Virus record (IMG/VR): IMGVR_UViG_3300032356_000006
Span: 1-36,898 of that record
Source: a virus
Direction: 5' to 3' (one strand)
Length of the DNA stretch: 36,898 bases
The notes under the pieces are model-generated. The model was given only the letters and a program-made list of their open reading frames with translations. It was not told where the DNA came from and ran no database searches. Below are positions 13,631 through 22,428 of this stretch, one piece after another (within the stretch, counting starts at the first letter, position 1; every line of letters starts with the position of its first letter). A program made the position numbers and the translations under genes.

Positions 13631-15343
13631 ATGGCGTGGGAACGGTTTGGGTTTGAGTTCAACGCAACCGGAGCGGACCAAGTTGCGTCTGCCATCGGTC
13701 GGATACAGAACGCAATCCAAAGCCTAGGGCGTACGGTTGGTGGTCAGCAGACGGCTGGTGGGCTGTTCATACCTGGGCGTCCAGCTGGATGGGCACAACG
13801 ACCAGGCGGTCTGTTCGTACCGAATGCTCCACCAGGTTGGGCGCAAGGTCCCGGTGGTGTGACGAGACCGAACGTACCACACGGTTGGGTTCAGACGGAG
13901 AGCGGTCTGTTCGTGCCGCCCACACGAGCGAGACCAGCTCCACCACCACCGAGTGCACCGCCACCACCAACTAGACCAGCAGCCACACCACCGCCACCAT
14001 CTCCGCAAGAGGTCGCAGATACGACTAAGGACGTACTAGAGCGGTTCGGGTTCGGTCGGTTGCTCGCCAGCTATGCTGCCGTTGGTAGCACCATCGGTAT
14101 CGCTGGTGCCTTTGGTATGGGGTTGTGGAGACTGTCCGGTGGTCGGTTCGCCGCTCAGATTGAGATGGAGCGGGTGGCTCTGCAGTCGCTACTCGGTAGG
14201 GAGCGTGCGGAGGAGATGCTGCGCTGGGCCGTCGAGTTCGCACGCGTGACGCCAGTGGAGACGGCACAGGTCGTGCAGGCGATGCGACGATTGAGTGCGT
14301 ACGGTTTCGGTGTGGAGGAGCTCCCCAGTAGGGTTCAGGCGTTTGTGGATGCGGCTACCGCACTCGGTGCTGGTGCAGAGGGTATTGAACGGTTGGCGTA
14401 CGTGATGGGCCAGATACGGGCCACTCGACAGGGAGTGGAGATGGGTGAGGTCCGCCAGCTGGCCCAGTTGGGTCTCTCGATAGACCGACTAGTAAACGCC
14501 TCTATGGGTACGCAGTTCCAGACGCCACAGGAGGCGGTGGCGTACCTGAAACAGTTCACCGGTGCGGAAGCGGAGGCGATACTCTCTCGTGGTCTCCAAC
14601 GATTGTTTGGTGGTACCGCACAGACGTTGGGGTTGAGCACGACGATTGGGTTGTTGGAGACGGCGTTTGACTCACTGCGGATTGCTATGGAACCAGTTGG
14701 TGAGGTGGTGAACCGACTCGTTAGGGGATTCCTGAAGGGACTTGTTGTGATTGGCGAGTTCGTTGAGAGCCTGAACCGGATGACGCGTGGTGGACTCGGT
14801 TTCGGGTTGCTACTTGGCGCCCTAGTGGGTGGGTTCAGCCTGCTGATTGCCGCACTACGCACGTTGGTTGCCGCTGTACAATCCGTGGCAGCGAATATGT
14901 ATCGGGTGTCTATGCAGATTGGTGGTGGGGGTGTAGCTCCACCCGGTGCGTCCAGGTTCAACAGATTCCTGTTCGGTGCTGGTATGGCTGGTGGGTTTGC
15001 CCTCCCGTTCCTCCCACCCGAGGTACAAGAGGCGGTCGGTAGCATCGTTGGGTGGACGTTGATGGGTATCGGTCTCGGGTCTGCTGTGGCTCCAGGTAAG
15101 GGAACCGCGATAGGTGGTATTGTTGGACTGATTATCGGGTTGATTTCCGCGTTCACCTCGCTTGGTGGTCAACGCCAGACACTGGAAGAGATAGAGGTCA
15201 ATACGCGGCAATCGGCGGAGGCGCTTGGGGAGATTCGTGACCTCCTCGTGTTCGGTGGTGGTCCAAGAGCGCGTGCAATCCTAAGTCGGGTGGAGTTTGA
15301 GAACGCGGTTGCAACCATTCTGGGTCTAGCGGGTAGGATATGA
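13631..15343 (+). CDS. Tail tape measure protein, 570 aa
   Basis: It follows the chaperone pair and has the expected properties: long, helix-rich, Ala/Gly/Leu-rich, with hydrophobic segments at about residues 150-170, 385-410, 445-460 and 475-510 that may enter the host membrane during ejection. Residues 43-97 contain about 3.5 copies of a 16-residue repeat, and residues 98-130 are a proline-rich linker. The middle part (about 175-330) is a typical tape measure tail-region helix domain (TAxxVVQAMRRLSAYGF, ALGAGAEGIERLAYVMGQI). By the usual 0.15 nm per residue, the tail would be about 85 nm long, short for a siphovirus. The ATG at 13631 has only a weak ribosome site. Confidence 0.85.
   Translation: MAWERFGFEFNATGADQVASAIGRIQNAIQSLGRTVGGQQTAGGLFIPGRPAGWAQRPGGLFVPNAPPGWAQGPGGVTRPNVPHGWVQTESGLFVPPTRARPAPPPPSAPPPPTRPAATPPPPSPQEVADTTKDVLERFGFGRLLASYAAVGSTIGIAGAFGMGLWRLSGGRFAAQIEMERVALQSLLGRERAEEMLRWAVEFARVTPVETAQVVQAMRRLSAYGFGVEELPSRVQAFVDAATALGAGAEGIERLAYVMGQIRATRQGVEMGEVRQLAQLGLSIDRLVNASMGTQFQTPQEAVAYLKQFTGAEAEAILSRGLQRLFGGTAQTLGLSTTIGLLETAFDSLRIAMEPVGEVVNRLVRGFLKGLVVIGEFVESLNRMTRGGLGFGLLLGALVGGFSLLIAALRTLVAAVQSVAANMYRVSMQIGGGGVAPPGASRFNRFLFGAGMAGGFALPFLPPEVQEAVGSIVGWTLMGIGLGSAVAPGKGTAIGGIVGLIIGLISAFTSLGGQRQTLEEIEVNTRQSAEALGEIRDLLVFGGGPRARAILSRVEFENAVATILGLAGRI
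13757..13921 (+). repeat. 48-bp coding repeats in the tape measure gene
   Basis: The gene encodes three consecutive 16-residue units (GGLFIPGRPAGWAQRP, GGLFVPNAPPGWAQGP, GGVTRPNVPHGWVQTE) and a partial fourth (SGLFVPP). The pattern resembles SPOR-free Gly-Trp repeats found in linkers or secreted virion proteins. The DNA has drifted more than the protein. Confidence 0.75.
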
Positions 15344-17625
15344 GCAAGTTCGGTCAGAGGACAACGCTGCCACTACGGTACCGGGTATGGATAGATGTAC
15401 CTGTCTCCCTCAACAAGGAGCCGGGGTATGCGAAGGCGGTGGCGTGTTGGGACTTCCAAGAGCAACCGGTGGGGTTCTTCGGTCCCTACACGAACACGGA
15501 GCGGGACCCAGTCTCCAAGGCCGTAACTCTGGCGTCCACGATTGGAGACCCGTCCAGGTGGTTGGACCCAACCTATTGGATACCCGCAGACCTCTACGCA
15601 CTACCTCCTGGGTACCTGCGTGGTGTACGAACGCACTACGACCTACCTGTCGTAGGGCGGGTAGTGAACGAACCGTTGTCCCGACGGACGTTGACGGATA
15701 CGTTGCCACCACCAGCAGGTTTCGTGTGGGAGGTCCGGACGCCGTCTCTTGAGACGAACGAGGGTTTTGCAGTCTATTGGTTCACGAGTGCGGATGATGT
15801 CGGGGTTGGACGTGGTGAGATTGCGATTGGGTTTGGACTCTCGTACTGTTTCACCCTCAACCGGAAGGGGAAGTTCGTGTTCTTCCGGTTTGAGTCCGGA
15901 CAGTGGAGGGTCGTATGGGAGCAGAACCTACCTACGCCACCAGTATCTAGTTCCAGTTGGGTCATAGTAGTGCGGCCGTTGTCTGGGGTTGGTATCACGG
16001 TCTACCTACTCGGTATCGGTCCCAACCAACGGAGACAACACGAACACCTATCCACACAGACCGGTCCAGGTGCGGTGGTGTGGGTACCTGAGGAGGATAT
16101 GGGTGGGTGGTACAAGGTCACAGACCCTAGTCCAGTGCGGATAGGGTTCCGGGATGTGGACCCAGCACCTGTGGCGGATGTGGTTGGCGTCCACCGTATC
16201 CGGTATGCGTCCACATCTGGTCACTACACGGATGCACCGTGGGACCCCTACTACCAACCAACCGTTAGTCCGAGTGCACTCCCGTACTGGCGTGCGATGT
16301 ACCCAGGTCAGTCCGTTGGGGTGACCCTGTGGGACATTTACGGCGTGAACACGTACACGGTACCGGACCACCGGGTTGGTAGGACCCGAGTACATCTGAC
16401 GACACCAAGCACCCAGTGGACCCCTGTGGTGACGGGGTACCTGGTATCGTTCCCACAGGTCCCACATCCCAGGACGACGACACCGGTGCTACTTGCAGAT
16501 ATGACCTCGACCACGAGCAAAGACGTGCTGACCGAGCTGACGATGCGTATCAGCCGGTCTGGGGGTATTAGTGGTGAGTTTTCTGCAATCGTTCGTACAC
16601 CGGAGGTGTTGACACGGTTGGTACGTGGTGATGGGACGCTACGGGTGGAGCGGTCCGTGGATGGTACGACCTGGACGGAGGTTACCACTGGGTTCTATTT
16701 CAACGTGACGTTCGAGCCGGGTGAAGGTGCACAGTTCCATCGTGTGCGTGCGAGGTTCCGGGACCTCTGGCACCGGTTGGCGGAGCACTTCTTCCTATCT
16801 GAGACCGCATTTGACGGTAGGACGGTTGCAGAAGCGGTTGACTACATCCTCAGATACAGCGGGTTCTCCGGGTTGGCGGATGCCGCACCAGTTGCGACAA
16901 CCGTGACGTTCCCACCCAGACCAGATAACGTGCAGTGGCGGTATGGACCACGTGCTGGGTCTACCGCGGAGGACATTATTCAGTTGCTACTCCGGTTCCT
17001 CCACGCAGCTGACCCCCAGGGCAGAGAGTTCGCGTTGGACTACATTCCGGGAACTGGGTGGGTGTTACGGCAGCGGCAACCTGGAGACCTGTGGCGGTTC
17101 TCGCTCACTACGGACCCCACCAAACCGGAGTGGTGGTTTGCAATCAAGAGAATCGTCGTGCGTCCAGAACCGCCAGAGGGTACGCACTTCCTGGTTGCAT
17201 CTCTCACGGAGCCGCAGGAGGGGGTACCTGCGAAGGACACGTTCTGTGCTATCAACTCCCGTGCACTATTGGACCCCACCTATATTGGGTATCTGGGTAG
17301 GTACAAGATGGTGGTCTTCCTGACACCGGAGTTCCCAGAGGAGGAGGTTGCGGAACGGTTGGCTAGACGCATAGCTAATGTGGCGGGTGTACCACGACGG
17401 GTGGTGGACGCGCAGTTGGTCTGGACGTTCCAGACGAATATCCCTAGGGTGGACGATAGGGTGGTACTGTACTACCGACCACCGTTTGTGGACACGAATA
17501 GGTACTTTGACCAGACACAGTGGCCGGAGCTCTACGTCCGAGAGGTAGAGGTCACCGTACGACCGAATGAACGGTCGGTGAACGTGTTGCTAGATTCGCT
17601 GTGGCAGGAGGTGACACACGTATGA
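15340..17625 (+). CDS. Large tail protein (probable distal tail/hub), 761 aa
   Basis: This protein follows the tape measure gene, where the distal tail and hub (Dit/Tal, lambda gpL/gpJ-like) genes lie. The N-terminal 350 residues are beta-rich with jelly-roll-like strands (a lectin-like LamG pattern: GEIAIGFGLSYCFTLNRKGKFVFFRFESGQW) and may form a carbohydrate-binding part. The last third (from about residue 380) has the hub-like pattern with repeated TVAEAVDYILRYSG, ledge and strand segments, ending in a YVREVEVTVRPNERSVNVLL motif common at the end of gp27-like hubs. I see no peptidase or lysozyme motif. The start at 15340 overlaps the previous stop as ATGA. Confidence 0.6.
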   Translation: MSKFGQRTTLPLRYRVWIDVPVSLNKEPGYAKAVACWDFQEQPVGFFGPYTNTERDPVSKAVTLASTIGDPSRWLDPTYWIPADLYALPPGYLRGVRTHYDLPVVGRVVNEPLSRRTLTDTLPPPAGFVWEVRTPSLETNEGFAVYWFTSADDVGVGRGEIAIGFGLSYCFTLNRKGKFVFFRFESGQWRVVWEQNLPTPPVSSSSWVIVVRPLSGVGITVYLLGIGPNQRRQHEHLSTQTGPGAVVWVPEEDMGGWYKVTDPSPVRIGFRDVDPAPVADVVGVHRIRYASTSGHYTDAPWDPYYQPTVSPSALPYWRAMYPGQSVGVTLWDIYGVNTYTVPDHRVGRTRVHLTTPSTQWTPVVTGYLVSFPQVPHPRTTTPVLLADMTSTTSKDVLTELTMRISRSGGISGEFSAIVRTPEVLTRLVRGDGTLRVERSVDGTTWTEVTTGFYFNVTFEPGEGAQFHRVRARFRDLWHRLAEHFFLSETAFDGRTVAEAVDYILRYSGFSGLADAAPVATTVTFPPRPDNVQWRYGPRAGSTAEDIIQLLLRFLHAADPQGREFALDYIPGTGWVLRQRQPGDLWRFSLTTDPTKPEWWFAIKRIVVRPEPPEGTHFLVASLTEPQEGVPAKDTFCAINSRALLDPTYIGYLGRYKMVVFLTPEFPEEEVAERLARRIANVAGVPRRVVDAQLVWTFQTNIPRVDDRVVLYYRPPFVDTNRYFDQTQWPELYVREVEVTVRPNERSVNVLLDSLWQEVTHV

Positions 17626-17846
17626 GGAACATACGAGATGCACTGGAACGCGTGGTTGACCGCAGGTTGGGTGGACCGAATTGGCGGTCCACGATGTTCA
17701 CCGGTACCGATTGGTGGGTACAACTACCAGACCCCATTCGGGTACCTGTACGAGTGACGCATCCACGACCGAACGGGTATGTGGTGGATGTCGCACCATA
17801 CACCCCAGGTGGCGACCCAGACGAAGGTGTGAAAGGTCTGGAGTAA
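17622..17846 (+). CDS. Hypothetical small tail-region protein, 74 aa
   Basis: A small gene overlapping the hub gene as ATGA, with GGAGG ten bases upstream. The N-terminal 20 residues form a basic amphipathic helix (MRNIRDALERVVDRRLG) and the remainder is beta-like and rich in Pro, Val and Trp. No family recognised. Its position between two virion genes suggests a minor baseplate part or an assembly factor. Confidence 0.6.
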   Translation: MRNIRDALERVVDRRLGGPNWRSTMFTGTDWWVQLPDPIRVPVRVTHPRPNGYVVDVAPYTPGGDPDEGVKGLE

Positions 17847-17849
17847 GTT

Positions 17850-20800
17850 ATGTACGCCGGTCTCTATGCGGAGTACGATGCCATACGGGTGTGGGGACGG
17901 TATGAGGCGTCGCCACAGTACTACGACTGTCCCCCACTCGGTGGTGGTGTCGGTACGATTACGCGCGCGGTGTGGAGGACGTCAAGCCTACCCACCATCG
18001 CAGATATCGGTACACAGTTCGGTCTAGATGCGTGGATAGACGCGACGTACTTTGACCCAGACCCAATCAACACGACGTTCTTGTACTACATCACCGTTCG
18101 CCTGTTCGGGCAGCCGCTCTACACCCGGTCGTTCGCATCTGGACCACAACCACCGGTAGAGGATAGGGTACCGCGTCACTGGGAGTTTGAGTTCATCTTG
18201 GACAAACCGAGGTTCTACATCCGACCGTCACAGGTGTTCGTATGGGGATCCGGCTCGGTCCCCGTCTGGTCTATGGCGGTCCTCGCGGATGGGTGGACGT
18301 TGCGGGTACGGTCTAACGACCAAGGTGCGGACTTGGATGCGGACCTATCCTACGAGGGGATTGTGTTTCTGGAGAAGTATTGCCACAACCCAGCAACGAT
18401 GCCGTTCTTAGGTAACGGGATGGTCATACGAAGTACCACCAACACGGTAGAGAAGGAGGCGTGTGCGGGGTCGGTCTATGCGGAGTCCACCGCCTCTGGT
18501 GGGTACTCGTACAAGATGCCCACGGAGAACGTTTGGAAGTCGCTTCCCACGGTGTTGGAGTACAGGTTCCCAACGGGATACGCACTGTACCCAGACCTGA
18601 CGTCGACGGACACGAACAGTAACTCCATTACCTCTCGTGCACGTCGGGTGGTAGGTACACCCAATCAGTACTACCGTGCAGGTGCCGCACTCAACATCCT
18701 ACCCAACCGGCAACGACAATTCCGAAGGATATGGGACGACAACACGAGAATCCTGGTCCTACGCGGGACGTACCCAGCTACCTTCTTCAAGATACGAGAG
18801 GAGGTATACCCAGGTAATGTCACAATCACTCGGGAACCCAAGTACCCCAAACTACCGTTGATTCTGGAGTACCTGGAAGACGGCACGACACCGATTGAGG
18901 ACCCCCTCGGTTACGACCTATTGTGTCCGTATGAGGTTGACCTCTACCACTCACCCAGCATCGCGAACGCTCGGTGGTCGTCGTGTTGGTATGGGTACGA
19001 CGACCCATCGACCACCTGGACGAACGCGAGGGATGGTGTCAACGCATACGACGAGAACGCACCCATCTTCTCCCTCCTCTATCCCACTATACACGAGTGG
19101 TCGTGGGTGGATGACAGTCGGATGGGTGAAGTGTTCTCCCTCATCCACAACACGCACTCGTTCTGGAACTGGGTCGTCTACTTCCCACCGGATGAGGACG
19201 ACAACCACTGGAAGTGGGGAGTACCACTGCAGAAGGTCCTCAACGACCGATACTGGTACCCACTCCGGATGCAGTACGCACACCACTTATCCCTTCCAAC
19301 CCAAAGGCGGTTCCGAACACTCACCGACCTGAAGGCGGAGGTGGTGAACAACTCGGAGGTAGCAACCCGTACGGGGAACTGGTTCAACTTCAACGCCAAC
19401 TATTGGAACGGTGGTGGGTTCGTGACCGTTTACACACCGGATGAGGTGACACCGGGCTACCCAGGAATGCCAATCTCGTTCCCAGGGTTCCACAACTCGA
19501 GAGTGCTACCGACGGTCGTCTCGGACGGTGTCACCGCAACCGATAGGAACCGGTACGCTGTCGCAGGTGGTACCACAACCAATACTGGGACTGGGTACAC
19601 CATCAACCCGACGGCTACGACGGTAGTGGTGGAGTACTCGTTGGGTGCAACCTTCGGGGAACCACACTACTACGACTTGGTGGCGGACCAGGTTGAATAC
19701 GCTGTCTCCGGTTCCACCATACAGAACGTGAAGGTAGAGTTCATAAGCGTGAGTGGTGAGGAGGTGGAGGTCTATTCTGGTCCACTGAAGACGCAGACAC
19801 TAGACAAAACGATACGGGGTGAACCCTTCTGGGCGGGGACCGGTGTCTTGGACTACAACGCCTCCCTCGTACCCAACATCGTTCTGGGGAACGACATAGC
19901 ACCAGACTCACGGTCCGCTTCCGTCTTGGGCGCACCACAAACGGTGGGTCACTTCTCCCTACTATGTTCCCCAGGACCATCCAGAATCCGGTTCACGTTG
20001 ACTCTACAAAACACGTCCCAATCGGTCTCGTTCAACTTCCTCAAGTTCAAGTTCCGACCGACGAGACGGTACCACCAGGTTTCAGAGTGTGCGAACATAG
20101 ACTGCCTCGTTGACGACCGTGGGTACTTCCGGTGGGGACAGGTGACGTACTACGACCTGGTTATGGGGTTGTTGTTCACTCCACAAGTCAAAGGTCCGAC
20201 CTACCGGATGTCCGTCTTGGATGCGTGCGCACACCGGAGGCGAGTGTGGTTGGGTCAGGGGTTCACTGAGGAGGACCTCCGCAACGAACTCAAGGGTAGG
20301 TTCGACCCGTTGGAACCGTACCTGTGGTATTTGGAGATAGACTTTGGTCCACCCGAGCTAGTGGTAGACGACTCTATAGGTATTGAGGCATTCGCAGAAG
20401 ACACGTATTGTGTACCAATCTCCTCCTCGGACAAGTGGCAGATGCCGCCACAGGTCGTCCCACTACTCTATGGGAACTACTGGGCAGCGTTCCCACCCAA
20501 CCCCTGTCTACCACAATACAGCCTATGGTCAAACGACCTCACAGAAGAGATAGTGTACCTCTTCGCACCATACCGGCGGTTTGTGTGGAACTACAACCGC
20601 ACGGTGGACCTGTATGAGGTGGAGTACACAGACGACCAGAACGAGACAGAGCTCACGCGGCACCTACGGTCGTATGTACCCAACCCGCAGGCGTATACGA
20701 CGTACCCGAACGTGGTGGTACGGGAGTTCACAAGGGCGTACACTGGTGAGGAGGTCGTGCGGAGGTGGAACAATACGGTCATCCGAACGCCGAAGTGGTT

Positions 20801-21443
20801 GCTGGTGGATACCCAAGACGCTGGGTCACCAGTGGACCTGACGAGGGTGTCTCCGTTCCACGTCTACACCTACAACCGCGTGTTTGTGGTACCCGAGGAG
20901 ATAGAGGGCGCATGCCTTGGGTGGTACTACGACCTCGGGTGGACGATGGTCGGACGTGGGCCTACCGTCACCGGGTACATAGACGACACACCCGTTGTGA
21001 CCATTCCGATTGGTGGTGGTGTTCGGTCTATGTGGGCCATACCGGAGAGTGGGGTGTCGTATGTGTGGGCGCAAACCGGTCCCGGCCAACTCAAACTGGT
21101 ACGAGTGGTTGGACTAGGTACGCCGTTGGAGGTGTTGACCGTGGCAGCAAAGAACGCATCGGTTGCCGTTAGGGGATACGTCGGAGAGATACTGGTGGTG
21201 GTGTCTACGGATGCGGGTAGTGTGCAGGAGTGGTGGTCTCACGATGGTGGTACCACTTGGCAATCACAACCCGCTAGAGACACAAGTGGTGGCGCTCTAT
21301 CTGGTCAGGTGTTGGACCTGACGTTCGAACGTGGTAGGGAACGGTATATGCTCCTGCTACAGACACCGACCAACGTCCGTCTCTACCAGAGAAGACAGCC
21401 GTACACCACCACAAACGGTTGGGAACTCGTTCGTACGTGGTAA
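17850..21443 (+). CDS. Very large receptor-binding/adhesin-type tail protein, 1197 aa
   Basis: The largest gene and the last of the rightward late unit. The protein is overwhelmingly beta-rich with very many Tyr, Trp, Thr and Pro residues and little charge clustering, which is typical of tail fibres, tailspikes and receptor-binding proteins. Close to the C-terminus, about residues 1128-1138, it has an Asp-box-like SHDGGTTW motif (SxDxGxTW class), as in beta-propellers of sialidases and some phage adhesins, preceded by further STDAGS. There is no collagen-like or intramolecular chaperone domain visible. The start at 17850 has a GGAG about six bases upstream. I infer host recognition, and the ligand is unknown. 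Confidence 0.68.
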   Translation: MYAGLYAEYDAIRVWGRYEASPQYYDCPPLGGGVGTITRAVWRTSSLPTIADIGTQFGLDAWIDATYFDPDPINTTFLYYITVRLFGQPLYTRSFASGPQPPVEDRVPRHWEFEFILDKPRFYIRPSQVFVWGSGSVPVWSMAVLADGWTLRVRSNDQGADLDADLSYEGIVFLEKYCHNPATMPFLGNGMVIRSTTNTVEKEACAGSVYAESTASGGYSYKMPTENVWKSLPTVLEYRFPTGYALYPDLTSTDTNSNSITSRARRVVGTPNQYYRAGAALNILPNRQRQFRRIWDDNTRILVLRGTYPATFFKIREEVYPGNVTITREPKYPKLPLILEYLEDGTTPIEDPLGYDLLCPYEVDLYHSPSIANARWSSCWYGYDDPSTTWTNARDGVNAYDENAPIFSLLYPTIHEWSWVDDSRMGEVFSLIHNTHSFWNWVVYFPPDEDDNHWKWGVPLQKVLNDRYWYPLRMQYAHHLSLPTQRRFRTLTDLKAEVVNNSEVATRTGNWFNFNANYWNGGGFVTVYTPDEVTPGYPGMPISFPGFHNSRVLPTVVSDGVTATDRNRYAVAGGTTTNTGTGYTINPTATTVVVEYSLGATFGEPHYYDLVADQVEYAVSGSTIQNVKVEFISVSGEEVEVYSGPLKTQTLDKTIRGEPFWAGTGVLDYNASLVPNIVLGNDIAPDSRSASVLGAPQTVGHFSLLCSPGPSRIRFTLTLQNTSQSVSFNFLKFKFRPTRRYHQVSECANIDCLVDDRGYFRWGQVTYYDLVMGLLFTPQVKGPTYRMSVLDACAHRRRVWLGQGFTEEDLRNELKGRFDPLEPYLWYLEIDFGPPELVVDDSIGIEAFAEDTYCVPISSSDKWQMPPQVVPLLYGNYWAAFPPNPCLPQYSLWSNDLTEEIVYLFAPYRRFVWNYNRTVDLYEVEYTDDQNETELTRHLRSYVPNPQAYTTYPNVVVREFTRAYTGEEVVRRWNNTVIRTPKWLLVDTQDAGSPVDLTRVSPFHVYTYNRVFVVPEEIEGACLGWYYDLGWTMVGRGPTVTGYIDDTPVVTIPIGGGVRSMWAIPESGVSYVWAQTGPGQLKLVRVVGLGTPLEVLTVAAKNASVAVRGYVGEILVVVSTDAGSVQEWWSHDGGTTWQSQPARDTSGGALSGQVLDLTFERGRERYMLLLQTPTNVRLYQRRQPYTTTNGWELVRTW

Positions 21444-21451
21444 AACCCGTA

Positions 21452-21480
21452 AAACTTTCCGGGACGCCCCAGGTTTTCCC
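21452..21480. repeat. Dispersed palindromic element, 29-bp direct repeat copy 1
   Basis: A 29-bp sequence starting AAACTTTCCGGGACGCCCCA is repeated exactly at 21555-21583. Related cores GGACGCCCCA(C/G)GTTT occur at 35289, 35516, 36540 and, inverted, 36618. It lies directly after the stop of the adhesin gene. Confidence 0.8.
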
Positions 21481-21489
21481 CACGGTTTC

Positions 21490-21520
21490 GTAGAAACCAA
21501 TAGTTTTCTATTGCGAAAAC
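21490..21520 (+). other. Two small hairpins at the end of the late unit
   Basis: GGTTTC-GTA-GAAACC and CAATAG-TTTT-CTATTG follow each other closely between the two 29-bp repeats. They may end or stabilise the long rightward late transcript. No long T-run follows, so termination is only a guess. Confidence 0.45.
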
Positions 21521-21554
21521 GTATGTCTTCCACGTTTTGAATTCAAAACCAGCG

Positions 21555-21583
21555 AAACTTTCCGGGACGCCCCAGGTTTTCCC
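21555..21583. repeat. Dispersed palindromic element, 29-bp direct repeat copy 2
   Basis: An exact copy of 21452-21480, 103 bp downstream. The two copies flank the hairpins at 21490-21520, giving the same repeat-hairpin-repeat layout as the elements in 35180-36640. Confidence 0.8.
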
Positions 21584-21587
21584 GTAT

Positions 21588-21617
21588 GAAAAAAGTAGGG
21601 GTACCTTTCGGTACCCC
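21588..21617 (-). terminator. Intrinsic terminator of the leftward replication/modification operon
   Basis: On the minus strand GGGGTACC-GAAA-GGTACCCC (21617-21598) forms an 8-bp stem with a stable GAAA tetraloop and is followed by TACTTTTTTC. This is a textbook intrinsic terminator, about 40 bases after the last leftward gene. Confidence 0.85.
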
Positions 21618-21657
21618 CAAGTGCAGTCTCGCTTACGGAGGAGAGGGAAGATGAAGT

Positions 21658-22428
21658 CTAGAGCGGGTCAAGTTCTGGCAACTGGTCACCCATAGTCGTG
21701 AGTGGGTCAGGTAGACCAGACAGCTTGAATCCCCATTCGCGTGTGATGCAAGCTGGGCAGGTTCCACACGGTGGACGCTCACCACGATAACACGTGTGCG
21801 TGTACGGGTAGAGTATCTGGTAAGCCTGTAGGTCATCTGCCAACCAGTTTATGCGTGCTTTGTCCAGGTAGAGGAGTGGTGCGTGAATCTTGACTTCCCA
21901 CTCCATACCCTGACGCAGTGATTCTTCTAGCGGTGGGAACACATCTGGTCGACAGTCTGGGTACCCTACCCAGTCCGCAAAGTTGACTCCTATCACCAAG
22001 TGGTGGCTATCCACACTGTACGCGTACATCGCACCCAGAACCAGGAACAACAGATTCCGACCAGGTACGAAGGTGGTGGGGAGCACTCCACGACCACCTT
22101 GCCACGCGATGTCCAAGTTGCTTGCCCGAACGAGAGACGTCGTACGAGAGAGTAACCGGCTGACCTCAGAGATGTCTATTATCTCGTGTCCAGCCAGTTC
22201 CCCAATCCGAGCGATTGTCTTAGCTGCACGGAGCTCGAGGTCTAACGTCTGTCCGTACTTGAAGGTGACAGCATACACCTTCCGGAAGTACCTCTTCGCC
22301 CACATCACACACGTCGCAGTATCCTGTCCACCGGACAGTACCACAACCGCACTACCACGAGGAATCTCCGGCAGGACGACTCCTGGGTACTTATGCCATC
22401 GCACTTCCCAATCATCCAATCGTCTCAT
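21658..22428 (-). CDS. queC: QueC paralogue B (7-cyano-7-deazaguanine synthase), 256 aa
   Basis: QueC turns 7-carboxy-7-deazaguanine (CDG) into preQ0 with ATP and ammonia, through an amide (ADG) intermediate. This copy is the closer one to bacterial QueC: PP-loop LSGGQDT (residues 32-37), KYGQ, FVPGRN (120-125), GYPDCR (155-160), and a complete zinc site with Cys213, Cys221, Cys224 and Cys227 in TCYRGERPPCGTCPAC. The last PP-loop residue is Thr instead of Ser. The ATG at 22428 has GGAGG six bases upstream and overlaps the other QueC gene by 17 bases. It is the last gene before the intrinsic terminator. The two tandem copies should work in the same pathway. Confidence 0.9.
   Translation of the reverse strand: MRRLDDWEVRWHKYPGVVLPEIPRGSAVVVLSGGQDTATCVMWAKRYFRKVYAVTFKYGQTLDLELRAAKTIARIGELAGHEIIDISEVSRLLSRTTSLVRASNLDIAWQGGRGVLPTTFVPGRNLLFLVLGAMYAYSVDSHHLVIGVNFADWVGYPDCRPDVFPPLEESLRQGMEWEVKIHAPLLYLDKARINWLADDLQAYQILYPYTHTCYRGERPPCGTCPACITREWGFKLSGLPDPLTTMGDQLPELDPL

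Noticed and set aside
14335-15156. A 273-codon leftward frame opposite the tape measure gene
   Set aside because: Repetitive Pro/Ala/Ser/Thr composition comes from the reverse complement of the tape measure codons.
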